Shown: one piece after another, positions 16,583-26,001 of the stretch
Layout of the letters: the number at the start of each line of letters is the position of its first letter
How positions within the stretch are numbered: position 1 is the stretch's first letter
NCBI RefSeq assembly: GCF_029983095.1
Contig: NZ_CP120467.1
Location: 186,001-250,000 of the forward strand
Origin: Enterococcus montenegrensis
Lineage (GTDB): Bacteria; Bacillota; Bacilli; Lactobacillales; Enterococcaceae
DNA: 64,000 nucleotides
Direction of reading: 5' to 3'
The notes under the pieces: generated by a model
Told to the model about the DNA's origin: nothing
The model's input: the letters and a program-made list of their open reading frames with translations, nothing else
Databases searched by the model: none
Program-made: the position numbers and the translations under genes

Positions 16583-16615
16583 CGCAAATCAAAAAGTGAT
16601 TTGCGTTATTTTCGT
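16583..16615 (+). other. Terminator-like hairpin in the adhesin 5' region
   Basis: CGCAAATCA and TGATTTGCG pair perfectly around AAAAG and are followed by a T-rich run ending in TTTTT. It lies 85-115 bases before the adhesin ATG, so it may be an attenuator or the end of a short upstream transcript. Confidence 0.5.
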
Positions 16616-16699
16616 TTTTACTGAATTTTTAGCAGCAGAAGAAAACGAAATATTGTGGGGGAATAACATTTTTTTGGGAAAATAAGGGAGGATGCAATT

Positions 16700-19600
16700 A
16701 TGGAAAGAAAACAAAAAAGATTTAACTGGATAACATTTTTGACAATCTTGTTGACGCTTTTTCCGTTTGGGGAGGCACTTTTTAGTGGCGGAGCAGTTTT
16801 AGCGGCAACAGCAACAGATAAAACTACGCATACTGTTTTTCAAAATGAAGCAGGTAATGCCCGAATCACCTATAGTGTGGATGAAAAAAATAAGGAAATA
16901 CAGTGGTTGATAGATTACAACAAGGCTGCTAGTGAATTACCCCGCGCTATTGGTTTTTCGCTTAAAAGTGGCAACGAAGAAGTGACACCAACGGCAATTC
17001 AAAGTAATGCAGGTGACATCTTTACTTATGCCGCTGGTTTTTTACAGACCGCCGCTGAAAAAACAGCACAATTAGGCCATCAAGTTGCTTTTACTACGCC
17101 ATATCGACATCAACTGACGATTACACCGCAAATTTTGGCTTATGATTTAAAAGGTGGAAAAACAGATTTATTAGCACAAACCACACCGCTAACGGTAACA
17201 CTGCCAGCTCTATCTGCCAAAAAAGAAACGCAGTCAACCAGTAAACCTGCAGAAAAAGGCAATGAAAACAATAGCCCAAGGAGTAACGCCAAAAATCAGG
17301 TGCTACAACGCGCTACAGCGCGTACAAAAGAAAAAGGCAATGAAGCCAATCTGGTGGACTTAGATACAGGAAATTTTTTAGGGGATAATCAAACAATTTT
17401 ATTGAATGCTACTTTAAAAGACGATCAAAATCAGGAAATTAAAGATGGCGATAGCATTGTGATTGGTCAGAATATTCTTTTGGAATATAACTGGCAATTA
17501 CCTGAAGGTCTGCGTAAAGAAATGCTGGGTTATACAGCTAATGCAGGGGACAATGACTTTCAAGGGGATTATTTTACTTTTAAATTACCAGAAAATTTCC
17601 ACATTCATCCTACAACAGCTGATCAAACAATTTCAGGCGAGTTAAAAGATGGGCAGGGGATTTGTTTTGGTCGTTTTAATATTCAAGCAGATGGAACGGT
17701 AACTCTTCATTTTTCCGATAATATTGAAGGACGCAACGATATTTCCGGTACTTTTTATGTCGCTGGTACTGTCAGTGACGTAAAAGGAAATACAACGGGA
17801 AATGTAGAGGTAAAAGTTCCCTTTGTCCAAGAAGATAGCGATACGACAGTTCATATTGAAGAACCTGACTACAAAGCTTTGGAAAAAACTGTTGGTAAAG
17901 TAAGCTATGGCAGTAGTGAAAAGGCCAATGTAACGTGGACAATTATCGGCAATAAATATGGCACAGAAATGACAGCCGGTAAAATTACAGATACATTACC
18001 TGAACATCTGACGTGGACTAAAATTACGGTTTATGAATACGACGTAGCCGATGTGAAGCCTGATGGAACATTAAATGGTACCGGCAAAGATGTTACCAAG
18101 TCGGTTGTCATTGGCAGTGACAAAACCAAAGTCGCTGTGGACTTACCAACGCCGACAAGTAAAGTTTATAAAGTTGTGGTAGCAACAGAAATTGATTTAA
18201 CAAAACTTTCTTTGGATAAAGTAGTGAGCACTGATGGAAAAAAAGTGACTTATACTAGCCCAGATATTAAAAATGAAGCACACTTAACTGCAAAAGAAGG
18301 TTTAGATTTGACGGCAGTGGCCTCTACTACTGTCGTGGGCAGTGCTACTGTGACGAAAAGTTATGTGGAACAATATGGCGAGATTATTAACTGGAATATT
18401 GTTTACAAGCAAAAAGATGCCAGTTTGCCAGCAGTCGATATTTATGAATTACCGGATGGAAATCAAGATTTTTGTACCAAAGATGGAACACCAATTACAA
18501 CGGCAAAGCAACTGCAAGATTATTTGCAAGAAATAACAGTACCCAAAACACAAGTTACCGTCAGACAAGATGCCGGCAAATATGTTATTACGATTCCAAA
18601 AGGAACAAAAGGACAAGTGAGCATTCCGATTTACACCAAATTAAAAACAGGTACTACGGCAACTTCAGTAGCCAATACTGCTTCTTTTACTGATAATAGC
18701 GGCAGTAAAGGCACACATCATTTAACCAGTGGGGTGGTAAAAGAAGTCAATGGTAAGGCTGTTGACTTTACAAATAAAACCATTCCTTGGGCAATTACGA
18801 TTAATAAAAAACGCAGTGGTAAAAATGATGCAATCAAATTGGATAAATGGTCAATCACCGATACATTGCAAAATGACATGTATATTCCAGCTAGCACTGC
18901 GGCAGATTTAAAAGGAAAAATTACCGTTACCCGTTATGACAAGAATAATAAGTTAGTAGGGTCATTTACTAATTTTACCGTTACCATCGATGAAAAAAAT
19001 GCCAATGGTGTTACTAAATTTACCGTTAGTTCTACGCTAGAAAAAGCTTCTGACGATTACTTTATAATTCGATTTAAATCAAATTATGAAACATTAGCCG
19101 ATACGATGGTGAATCAGGTTGTTTATAACTATTCAAGTAACGGCGTAGAAGACCAACAAAATGGAGAAGGTAAATATGAACATAAAAGCTACTACAATAT
19201 TGATTTAGATAAAGCCGGCACGTACCGCTATGATAAGAATACTAAAAAACACTATGTAAATTGGGGCGTGACGATTAACGCACAAGGGCACTATTATGGT
19301 GAAGATGCACAGGTCGTCGATGTCTTAAACCCCGGGCAAACATATGTGGAAAATAGTTTTAAAGTCTATATTAAAAAAGGGGATAACTTTGAAGAAGTTA
19401 CAGAAAATCCACCTTTGAAGCTGCAAAATGATAATGGAAAGTTAACGATTACCGGTTTTAAAGCTGGCGAGCAGACAATTTATAAAGTTACGTTTGATGT
19501 AGTAGTAAAAGATTTAGAAAATGAAAGCAATATCCCCTCTGGAATCGTGAAAAACACAGTGCAATATAGCGATCGTAATAATGCAGAAATTAAAAAAGAC

Positions 19601-22600
19601 GCACAGCTTAGTCTAGACAATAACAAAGCCTACGTTACCAAAGAAAAAAATGCGGCAGGGGTCGTGACAAATGATCCGGATTACCCGGGTAAAAAGATTA
19701 CAGCCTATCAGGTCACAGTAAATCCAGCGGGCTTCATCTTGTACAACGTGAATGTTGCGGATGAACCAAATGAATTTTTAAATCTTATTCCAGCAAGTTT
19801 TAAAATTATGGACGATAACTACGAGTTGAAATTAAATCAAGACTACACGGGGAGCGTTACACCGCGAGGTTATATTATTACACTGACAGGTCCATATGAA
19901 AAATTGGAAAAAACATTACAAATCACCTATAAGGCAGAGGTCAATCCAATTGGACAACCGGGAAAAGAAATCCAATTGAAAAATACTGTCAAAGTAACAG
20001 GTGATAATATTACGCAAAAAGAAATCACAGATACAACAGAAGATAAATTCAAAATTTCAGATGCTGGTGGGACCGCACAAGGTGTTACCCATAAAATCAC
20101 GTTGCACAAAGAAGATCAGCATAGCCAAGTAGCGCTGGAAAATGTTCGTTTTGATTTGTATCGCAAAGGATCTGACGAAGCAATTGATACCAAGCAGACA
20201 GATACTTCAGGAAATTTAACATTTGAAGGACTAACTTATGGAGAATATATCATAAAAGAAGGCCAAGCATTAAGTGGTTATTATATCAGTCCAGAATTAA
20301 AAGCAGGAATAAGCGTAGTAATCAAAGAAAATGGTAATTCTCAAGCGCAAACCATTTCTTTGAGCTACACAAATGAGCAAGTCGGAAATTTAAAACTGAT
20401 AAAAAGTGATGCTGGAACAAAAGATAAGAAATTAGCAGGTGCCGTTTTTGCCTTGTATCATGCAGATGAAAAAGGCAATGCCACAACCCAAGTTACAGAA
20501 GATGCGCATGGTAAAAAACTAGGTGCAACGGATACCCATTATTTCACCACGCAAAATGACGGTACTATTTTGGTCGAAAATCTACTTCCGGGTAAGTATA
20601 TTTTTAAAGAAATTACAGCGCCAACAGGCTATGAATTACCGCAAGATTTGTATAGCACAGTGGTGCAAGTAAAAGCTGACGCAACGCAAACAGCAACTGT
20701 AACCAAGACAAATGAAGTTTTAAAAGGTACGATTCAGTTGAAAAAAGTTGCTGAAAAAACGTTAACAGCATTGCAAGGAGCGGAATTCACCTTAACGAGT
20801 GAGCCCCTTCAGGCACCTGTGGTTAAAACGAGTGAAGCAGATGGTAGCTTTAGTTTTGATTTAGCGTATGGCTACACTTATACAATTACGGAGACAAAAA
20901 ATCCCAATGGTTATAAAGGCGATTTTGTCTTAACGCAGATCGCTTTAAATGAACAAGGAAAAGTGACAGTGGCAGGTAAAGAATTAACAGAGGCAGTTTA
21001 CTCTGTGACCAATAAATTAATCACGACTGAAATTGCCGGTACTAAAACATGGAATTTAAAAGGCAATGATGAAGCGGGCGTCATGCCAAATGAAATTACA
21101 ATTCAATTGGAACGAAAACAAGCAAACACACCGGATGCAAATTATCAAATTGTTGATGAAGTTAAGACAAATGCGACAAAAGGGTGGCACTATCAATTTA
21201 GTAATTTACCAGTTTATGATGTTGATGCCGCTGCTGGTGTGAAATTTAGCTATCGGATAAAAGAAGCTCCCTTAGCTGGTTTTGACAGCCAAGTTACAGG
21301 AACTTCACTTACCAATACTTTAAAGACTCAAAATATCAGTGGTGAGAAAACTTGGGATGATTTGGCTAAAAAATATGCGGTCATACCAACTTCTATTACG
21401 GTGAATTTAGAGGTCAGTTGCGATAATGGAAAGAACTGGCAAGCTTTCAGACGCAACCAAGCTCCTGTTAAGGCAGTCGTGACAGCGCCGAAGTGGGCCT
21501 ATAGTTTTACCGATTTACCGTTGTATGATGAACAAGAAAATCGCCTAACTTATCGGGTGAAAGAAGATGTTCCTACTGGTTTTGTAAGTCATGCCAATGA
21601 ATACAATTTGCACAATGAAATGGAAACGACAGAAGTTAGCGTTGATAAAATTTGGCTTGATCAAAGTGATCACTATGGCATGCGCCCAGATGGACTAGAC
21701 TTTACGTTAAAAGTCAAAGTTGAAAAACAGTGGGTAGATTTTGAAGATGTTTTTAAAGTTGACAAAAAAATCACCTTGCATAGCAGTGATAGCGATAATA
21801 TTTGGCGTGGCACATTTACCGATCTGCCAAAATACGATGCCACTGGAAGTTTGATACAATACGGCGTAGCCGAAAATTTAGTGGGGATTAAAGAAGCCTA
21901 TACCCCGCAAGATGAAGAAGCTGGAGCCGACCATTACGTAAAAGAAGTTGCCGAAAATGGAAGGGTAACGTTTACCAATTGTCTGCGGGAAATCTCAGTG
22001 AGTGTGACCAAGCAATGGCAAGATTTTGACAATCAATTTGAAAGTAGACCCGAAATTGTAACCTTTGAATTGCAGTCTTGGCCAGAAGGAACACCAGAAG
22101 CATTAGCCCAAGTTGTAAAAACGCCGACAAACAAGACAGGTCGTTATCAATTAAGCGGTCCAGATTATGGGACGGTGACAGTCAGTGGGTTGCCAAAAGC
22201 CGATCATACGCAAAAAACGTTGCATTATAAATTTGTGGAAGTAAAGACTACCGCTAACTATGAAGCTGTAACGAATTTTTCTGCCGATGGCAGTCAAGTG
22301 ATTACAAATCAGCTAATTACCACCAGCGTTGCAGGAAAGAAAACGTGGCAAGATGCCAATGATGCGGCAAAAGCTCGTCCAACCCAAATTAAAGTCCAAC
22401 TTTTGCAAAATGGTCAAGCTCTGAGTGGTGCAGCTTACAGGAAAATTGTGACCGCTGCTAATGATTGGCGTTATGAATTTAGCGATCTGCCGAAATTTGA
22501 TCCAAATGGCAAAGCTTATGTTTATTCCGTCAAAGAATTGGATATCCCGACCGGTTATGAAGCCATTGTCAAAGACATGGACATTACAAATTACTTGCAG

Positions 22601-23125
22601 AAGGTGACCTACAATGTCCAAAAAGTTTGGGTCGATAATAACGCAAGTAGTCGACCAGATAAAATTTCTGTCGCGTTAACTGCCAATGACCAAGTAGTGG
22701 CGACTGCTGTTTTGTCTGCTGATAATTCGTGGCAGTATACGTGGAAACAAATGCCGCAAATTGACGAAAATAATCAGGTGATCAACTATCAAGTTGTGGA
22801 AGTTGAGGTGCCAAATGGCTATGGTGTAACCTATGCACAACAAGGAAATGATTTTGTGGTAACCAACACGTTGTTGACTACGCCGGTTGTACCTACTACA
22901 CCAGTAATACCAACAACGCCTACGACACCAACTAATACACCAACTACTTCACTGCGGGCAAGATTGCCGCAAACAGCGGGCACACTATCTGATACAACAA
23001 GCACAACGACGCGCCGCCGTTTACCAAATACCGGAAGCAAAAATACTGCTTTACCATTTTATGGTTTACTAGTATTGCTTAGTGTTGCTGCTTGTGGCTG
23101 GTTTGTTTACCGTAGAAAAATATGA
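16700..23125 (+). CDS. Giant LPxTG-anchored adhesin with SpaA-type and Cna_B repeat domains
   Basis: A 2141-residue surface protein. Residues 1-36 are a signal peptide ending near AVLAAT. About 220-1125 hold adhesin and isopeptide-type beta-sandwich domains (KTVGKVSYGSSEKANVTWTI, KSYVEQYGEIINWNI, TIPWAITINKK, KKHYVNWGVTIN). Three SpaA/prealbumin-like domains follow at about 1130-1435 (ITLHKEDQ, LKLIKSDA, IQLKKVA). Six Cna_B repeats occupy about 1440-2065 (IAGTKTWNLKG, ISGEKTWDD, VSVDKIWLD, VSVTKQWQD, VAGKKTWQD, YNVQKVWVD), each expected to form Lys-Asn isopeptide bonds. A Pro/Thr linker leads to LPQTA, then LPNTG, a membrane helix and RRKI. Start ATG has GGGAGG upstream. It is monocistronic and probably binds host or food matrix. 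Confidence 0.9.
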   Translation: MERKQKRFNWITFLTILLTLFPFGEALFSGGAVLAATATDKTTHTVFQNEAGNARITYSVDEKNKEIQWLIDYNKAASELPRAIGFSLKSGNEEVTPTAIQSNAGDIFTYAAGFLQTAAEKTAQLGHQVAFTTPYRHQLTITPQILAYDLKGGKTDLLAQTTPLTVTLPALSAKKETQSTSKPAEKGNENNSPRSNAKNQVLQRATARTKEKGNEANLVDLDTGNFLGDNQTILLNATLKDDQNQEIKDGDSIVIGQNILLEYNWQLPEGLRKEMLGYTANAGDNDFQGDYFTFKLPENFHIHPTTADQTISGELKDGQGICFGRFNIQADGTVTLHFSDNIEGRNDISGTFYVAGTVSDVKGNTTGNVEVKVPFVQEDSDTTVHIEEPDYKALEKTVGKVSYGSSEKANVTWTIIGNKYGTEMTAGKITDTLPEHLTWTKITVYEYDVADVKPDGTLNGTGKDVTKSVVIGSDKTKVAVDLPTPTSKVYKVVVATEIDLTKLSLDKVVSTDGKKVTYTSPDIKNEAHLTAKEGLDLTAVASTTVVGSATVTKSYVEQYGEIINWNIVYKQKDASLPAVDIYELPDGNQDFCTKDGTPITTAKQLQDYLQEITVPKTQVTVRQDAGKYVITIPKGTKGQVSIPIYTKLKTGTTATSVANTASFTDNSGSKGTHHLTSGVVKEVNGKAVDFTNKTIPWAITINKKRSGKNDAIKLDKWSITDTLQNDMYIPASTAADLKGKITVTRYDKNNKLVGSFTNFTVTIDEKNANGVTKFTVSSTLEKASDDYFIIRFKSNYETLADTMVNQVVYNYSSNGVEDQQNGEGKYEHKSYYNIDLDKAGTYRYDKNTKKHYVNWGVTINAQGHYYGEDAQVVDVLNPGQTYVENSFKVYIKKGDNFEEVTENPPLKLQNDNGKLTITGFKAGEQTIYKVTFDVVVKDLENESNIPSGIVKNTVQYSDRNNAEIKKDAQLSLDNNKAYVTKEKNAAGVVTNDPDYPGKKITAYQVTVNPAGFILYNVNVADEPNEFLNLIPASFKIMDDNYELKLNQDYTGSVTPRGYIITLTGPYEKLEKTLQITYKAEVNPIGQPGKEIQLKNTVKVTGDNITQKEITDTTEDKFKISDAGGTAQGVTHKITLHKEDQHSQVALENVRFDLYRKGSDEAIDTKQTDTSGNLTFEGLTYGEYIIKEGQALSGYYISPELKAGISVVIKENGNSQAQTISLSYTNEQVGNLKLIKSDAGTKDKKLAGAVFALYHADEKGNATTQVTEDAHGKKLGATDTHYFTTQNDGTILVENLLPGKYIFKEITAPTGYELPQDLYSTVVQVKADATQTATVTKTNEVLKGTIQLKKVAEKTLTALQGAEFTLTSEPLQAPVVKTSEADGSFSFDLAYGYTYTITETKNPNGYKGDFVLTQIALNEQGKVTVAGKELTEAVYSVTNKLITTEIAGTKTWNLKGNDEAGVMPNEITIQLERKQANTPDANYQIVDEVKTNATKGWHYQFSNLPVYDVDAAAGVKFSYRIKEAPLAGFDSQVTGTSLTNTLKTQNISGEKTWDDLAKKYAVIPTSITVNLEVSCDNGKNWQAFRRNQAPVKAVVTAPKWAYSFTDLPLYDEQENRLTYRVKEDVPTGFVSHANEYNLHNEMETTEVSVDKIWLDQSDHYGMRPDGLDFTLKVKVEKQWVDFEDVFKVDKKITLHSSDSDNIWRGTFTDLPKYDATGSLIQYGVAENLVGIKEAYTPQDEEAGADHYVKEVAENGRVTFTNCLREISVSVTKQWQDFDNQFESRPEIVTFELQSWPEGTPEALAQVVKTPTNKTGRYQLSGPDYGTVTVSGLPKADHTQKTLHYKFVEVKTTANYEAVTNFSADGSQVITNQLITTSVAGKKTWQDANDAAKARPTQIKVQLLQNGQALSGAAYRKIVTAANDWRYEFSDLPKFDPNGKAYVYSVKELDIPTGYEAIVKDMDITNYLQKVTYNVQKVWVDNNASSRPDKISVALTANDQVVATAVLSADNSWQYTWKQMPQIDENNQVINYQVVEVEVPNGYGVTYAQQGNDFVVTNTLLTTPVVPTTPVIPTTPTTPTNTPTTSLRARLPQTAGTLSDTTSTTTRRRLPNTGSKNTALPFYGLLVLLSVAACGWFVYRRKI

Positions 23126-23135
23126 TCATGTAGTT

Positions 23136-23202
23136 AAAAAACAGTACCTACTAGGATGTAAACAGTAATTTTACTGCTTACTTGGTAGGGCTGTTTTTTT
23201 TT
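23136..23202 (+). terminator. Long intrinsic terminator of the adhesin gene
   Basis: AAAAACAG, CCTAC, GTAA and AGTA segments pair with TACT, TTAC, GTAGG and CTGTTTTT in an extended interrupted stem ending in nine T. Confidence 0.85.
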
Positions 23203-23360
23203 ATAAGCTGCTAGTTGTCAGCTAGTCTGACTGCAAGGGAGCCTAAAATATTTTTTTAAATATTAAAAATAACGCACAATAGCTCCTGGCAGTAGCATTT
23301 CTTGTCAAAAACAGGTAACATGAATTTAATGAGAGTATACTTTGACAAGGGGGAAGGGAT

Positions 23361-23981
23361 ATGAAAAAACTTATTTTAACCACAGTTGTATTGAGCGGGT
23401 TAATTTTAGCTGGCTGTCAAAACAATAATGACAAAAATAATAACAATGCAAGTAGCGAAAGTACGACGGTAACCTCAAGTGTAGCAACAAGTGAAAATCA
23501 AACTTCAAGTAGCAAAGTAGAATCAACGGTTACTGATAAAAATGGAATTATCATGCCGAAAAATGAATTGTTTGAAGAAACGTTAACTAAATTTAAATCT
23601 GCCCATACAGAAGCGATTATTACCAACTTTAAATGGGAGGCGCAAGGGCCAACCGGTCAAGTTGAGATTGAAGGCGAAGACAGTAGCCAAGAATACAACA
23701 TGATTTTTGATCATAGTGGCAAACTAATCGGCGATACCAGCAAAGTTAACGATGATAAAAACTGGCAAGAAGATGAAGTGAAAACCGATGCGGTGCTGAC
23801 TTTGACAGATGCAATCAAAAAAGCACAAGAGCAAGCGGATGGATCAATTACTTCTGCTGAATTGGAAAAAGATGATGGTGTGACCAAATGGGAACTAAAG
23901 ATATTACACACCAATCAAGAAATTGAAATTACACTGGATGCACAAGGTGGCAAGGTTTTAAGTAAAGAAATAGATGATTAA
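23361..23981 (+). CDS. PepSY-domain lipoprotein
   Basis: A 206-residue lipoprotein with signal MKKLILTTVVLSGLILAGC (lipobox LAGC) and a 40-residue Asn/Ser/Thr-rich linker. The C-terminal part resembles PepSY domains: a LTDAIKKAQEQADGSITSAELEKDDGVTKW segment followed by a final strand with ITLDAQGGKVL. A first, weaker PepSY-like unit may lie at residues 65-120. PepSY domains are linked to peptidase inhibition or wall processes; the actual role is unknown. Start ATG follows GGGGGAAGGG. It is monocistronic with its own terminator. Confidence 0.78.
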   Translation: MKKLILTTVVLSGLILAGCQNNNDKNNNNASSESTTVTSSVATSENQTSSSKVESTVTDKNGIIMPKNELFEETLTKFKSAHTEAIITNFKWEAQGPTGQVEIEGEDSSQEYNMIFDHSGKLIGDTSKVNDDKNWQEDEVKTDAVLTLTDAIKKAQEQADGSITSAELEKDDGVTKWELKILHTNQEIEITLDAQGGKVLSKEIDD

Positions 23982-23986
23982 AACCT

Positions 23987-24019
23987 AAGACTGTGACTAT
24001 TTGTTGCAGTCTTTTTTTT
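23987..24019 (+). terminator. Intrinsic terminator of the PepSY lipoprotein gene
   Basis: AAGACTG pairs with CAGTCTT across a 13-base loop, followed by T-rich sequence. Confidence 0.8.
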
Positions 24020-24218
24020 ATTTTGAGAAAAGTACAAAATTTTTTACAGTAAGAATAACGGGACCTAATCAAAAATACGAAAAAATTCGCGCGATTTTTC
24101 CAAAGAATAAGCTGTGGCATAATTTTTTTGTGCCAGAGACCTTTCGTCAATTTTTTCTAGGTGTAAAATCTTTGGAAAACAGCATTTAGACTAAATTGTC
24201 ATGATTTTTGCAAATATT

Positions 24219-24227
24219 TGTTATAAT
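24219..24227 (+). promoter_or_regulatory. Extended -10 promoter of the GNAT mini-operon
   Basis: TTGTTATAAT contains TATAAT (24222-24227) with a TG extension. A TTGTCA lies 20 bp upstream, longer than ideal, so the extended -10 probably compensates. Confidence 0.5.
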
Positions 24228-24248
24228 ACGTAAAAAAGGGGGAGTCCG

Positions 24249-24482
24249 TTGGCAGAAATGCGAAAAAAACGCCTGATGCAAGTAGAAAATCAAGTAGTAT
24301 TGCCTTTAAGTCAGGAGTTTTTAACCAAAAATAATTTACAGGCTGACAGTATTGTGAATGTCGATGAAGCACTATTAGCACAAGCTTTGACGGAACTTTC
24401 CAAAGAAGATATTTTAGAAGATGTCTTAGCAAAAGTGATGAACCAATATGCAGATGAAGAGGAAAAAAATGATGGAAATTAG
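24249..24482 (+). CDS. Small AbrB/MazE-like protein
   Basis: A 77-residue protein. The first half (RLMQVENQVVLPLSQEFLTKNNLQADSIVNV) resembles the swapped-hairpin fold of AbrB/MazE-type proteins, with the xVxLPxxxxxxxxLxxxxxV pattern. The acidic C-terminal half (TELSKEDILEDVLAKVMNQYADEEE) could bind a partner. TTG at 24249 is taken as start because GGGGGAG lies five bases upstream. It overlaps the GNAT gene by 14 bp. This could be an antitoxin-like or regulatory partner of the GNAT, but no specific family is certain. Confidence 0.6.
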   Translation: MAEMRKKRLMQVENQVVLPLSQEFLTKNNLQADSIVNVDEALLAQALTELSKEDILEDVLAKVMNQYADEEEKNDGN

Positions 24483-24987
24483 ACAAGCGCAACCAGGAGA
24501 CTATCCGGCTATTTACCAGCATGTACAACAAGCTTTTAAAACAGCGCAAGTATCCGATGGGACAGAGCAAGATTTTGTTGAAGCTCTGCGTAAAAAGACA
24601 ACATTCATTCCTGAATTGGAATTTGTAGCAGTTGAAGAAGGTAAAATCATTGGGCATGTTATGTTAAGTGAACAAGAGGTAAAGACTGAAGATACCCATA
24701 CGCGCAACTTTTTACTGTTAGCACCATTAAGCGTCGACTTTAATTACCGCAATCAAAAAATTGGGGGAGCTTTGATGGAAACGGCATTTAAAAAAGCTGT
24801 TGCGCTAGAACGTCATGCTGTTTTTTTAGTGGGAAATCCAGATTACTACAGTCGCTATGGTTTTTCTCAAATTCAAACTTTTGGCTTGAAAAACAAAAGC
24901 ACGATACCTGATCAATTCATTTTAGGACAAGAATTGGTTCATGGTGTTTTGGCTGATATCAATGGAGAATTGGAAATTAAAGAATAA
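24469..24987 (+). CDS. GNAT family N-acetyltransferase, YhbS-like
   Basis: A 172-residue acetyltransferase with the acetyl-CoA binding region LLAPLSVDFNYRNQKIGGALMETAF and GNPDYYSRYGFSQ, a signature of the YhbS-like branch. ATG 24469 is chosen because GAGG is six bases upstream; ATG 24472 is nearly equal. It is the second gene of a tight four-gene unit. Substrate unknown. Confidence 0.8.
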   Translation: MMEIRQAQPGDYPAIYQHVQQAFKTAQVSDGTEQDFVEALRKKTTFIPELEFVAVEEGKIIGHVMLSEQEVKTEDTHTRNFLLLAPLSVDFNYRNQKIGGALMETAFKKAVALERHAVFLVGNPDYYSRYGFSQIQTFGLKNKSTIPDQFILGQELVHGVLADINGELEIKE

Positions 24988-24999
24988 GGAGTGGTTACA

Positions 25000-25590
25000 A
25001 TGCCCAAAACACGAATTGAGGCATTTACCGATGCGGTTATTGCGATTGTAATGACCATTTTGGTTTTAGAATTACATGAACCAAACGGCAGTACCTGGCG
25101 TGCTTTTGCTGGGGTGGAACATCAATTTGCGATTTATTTAATTAGCTTTGTTTCTTTAGCAGTTTATTGGAATAATCATCATCATTTATTTAATATCGTC
25201 AAAAAAGTTGATGGCTGGGTCTTGTGGGCGAATAATTTATTTATCCTCATGATGACGCTATTCCCATTTGCGACAGCTTGGATTGGGGACTATCCGACTG
25301 AGTTAGCGCCGCAATTGTTGTATGGCTTGGTTATTTTCGGCACGGATCTGGCGTATTGCCTGCTAGGCTTTGCCTTAGTGCGGGTGAATGGTAAAAATTC
25401 AGAAGTCGGAAAACTTTTTGCCCATTATCCAAAGATCAAAATCACATTGGTCATGAACATCATCGCCTTATTAGCGGGCTGGTTAATTCATCCTGTCAGC
25501 GTTTTAGTGGTAAATGCGTTGATGTTGGTGATGTGGTTTATTCCTGAAAAGAAAATTGAAGAGTTGAGTCATTTAAACGAAAGAAAGTGA
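25000..25590 (+). CDS. TMEM175-family (DUF1211) membrane protein
   Basis: A 196-residue protein with about five to six hydrophobic segments. It begins with the family motif RIEAFTDAVIAIVMTILVLEL, the pore-lining FSDxxxA-type helix of TMEM175 potassium channels (here FTDAVIA). ATG 25000 has AAGGAG upstream; the in-frame GTG at 24991 overlaps that site. A potassium-channel role is inferred from the family. Confidence 0.78.
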   Translation: MPKTRIEAFTDAVIAIVMTILVLELHEPNGSTWRAFAGVEHQFAIYLISFVSLAVYWNNHHHLFNIVKKVDGWVLWANNLFILMMTLFPFATAWIGDYPTELAPQLLYGLVIFGTDLAYCLLGFALVRVNGKNSEVGKLFAHYPKIKITLVMNIIALLAGWLIHPVSVLVVNALMLVMWFIPEKKIEELSHLNERK

Positions 25591-25594
25591 TGAG

Positions 25595-25891
25595 ATGTTT
25601 GAAACCTTTGCACAGTTAAATTTGCATGTCACGGAGATGCCAGTGGAGCTGGAAGATAATTCTCCTGTTTATCGGGGGTTTCTAAGAGAACTGCCCCAAA
25701 TTGTCGGTGAAGGACATTCACGGCAAGAATTGTACCGGCAATTGGCTGAAGGGTATGCAGCATATCGGCAAAGTTTGGTTGAAGAAAGTCGCGAAGAAGC
25801 GCAAACCACGTCATTATTAAGCGCCGAACAACTGTTAAAATATTATGACGGGGAAACTTTTGACGGTTTTTCTATCGATACGAAGGCGTAA
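25595..25891 (+). CDS. Small HicB-like hypothetical protein
   Basis: A 98-residue protein. Residues 27-62, RGFLRELPQIVGEGHSRQELYRQLAEGYAAYRQS, resemble the HicB antitoxin core (strand, LP, G, helix). No HicA partner or C-terminal DNA-binding domain is visible. It begins four bases after the TMEM175 gene, with weak Shine-Dalgarno similarity. Function unknown. Confidence 0.6.
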   Translation: MFETFAQLNLHVTEMPVELEDNSPVYRGFLRELPQIVGEGHSRQELYRQLAEGYAAYRQSLVEESREEAQTTSLLSAEQLLKYYDGETFDGFSIDTKA

Positions 25892-25965
25892 CGCTAGTAA
25901 AAATTTAAAATATACGCACTAGCTTTATCCAGCAGCTTTTTTACCCTAAAAAGTAAGCTGTCCTC

Positions 25966-25994
25966 TTGACCCGGCTAGAAAAAGTCAGTACAAT
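25966..25994 (+). promoter_or_regulatory. Strong promoter of the MFS leader
   Basis: TTGACC and TACAAT are spaced exactly 17 bp. Confidence 0.75.
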
Positions 25995-26001
25995 GACTTT
26001 T
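25980..26001. promoter_or_regulatory. Operator-like palindrome over the MFS promoter
   Basis: AAAAGTCA and TGACTTTT flank GTACAA, an 8-6-8 perfect inverted repeat covering the -10 and the likely transcription start. It fits a repressor site of MarR or TetR type. No adjacent regulator gene is present. Confidence 0.55.

Noticed and set aside
17463..23040. Several ORFs of 60-100 codons inside the adhesin gene on both strands
   Set aside because: All overlap a long gene with clear domains and lack ribosome binding sites; they are frame shadows.
24001..24189. Plus-strand ORF between lipoprotein and GNAT operon
   Set aside because: It begins inside a terminator, has no ribosome binding site and encodes a low-complexity Phe/Lys-rich product.
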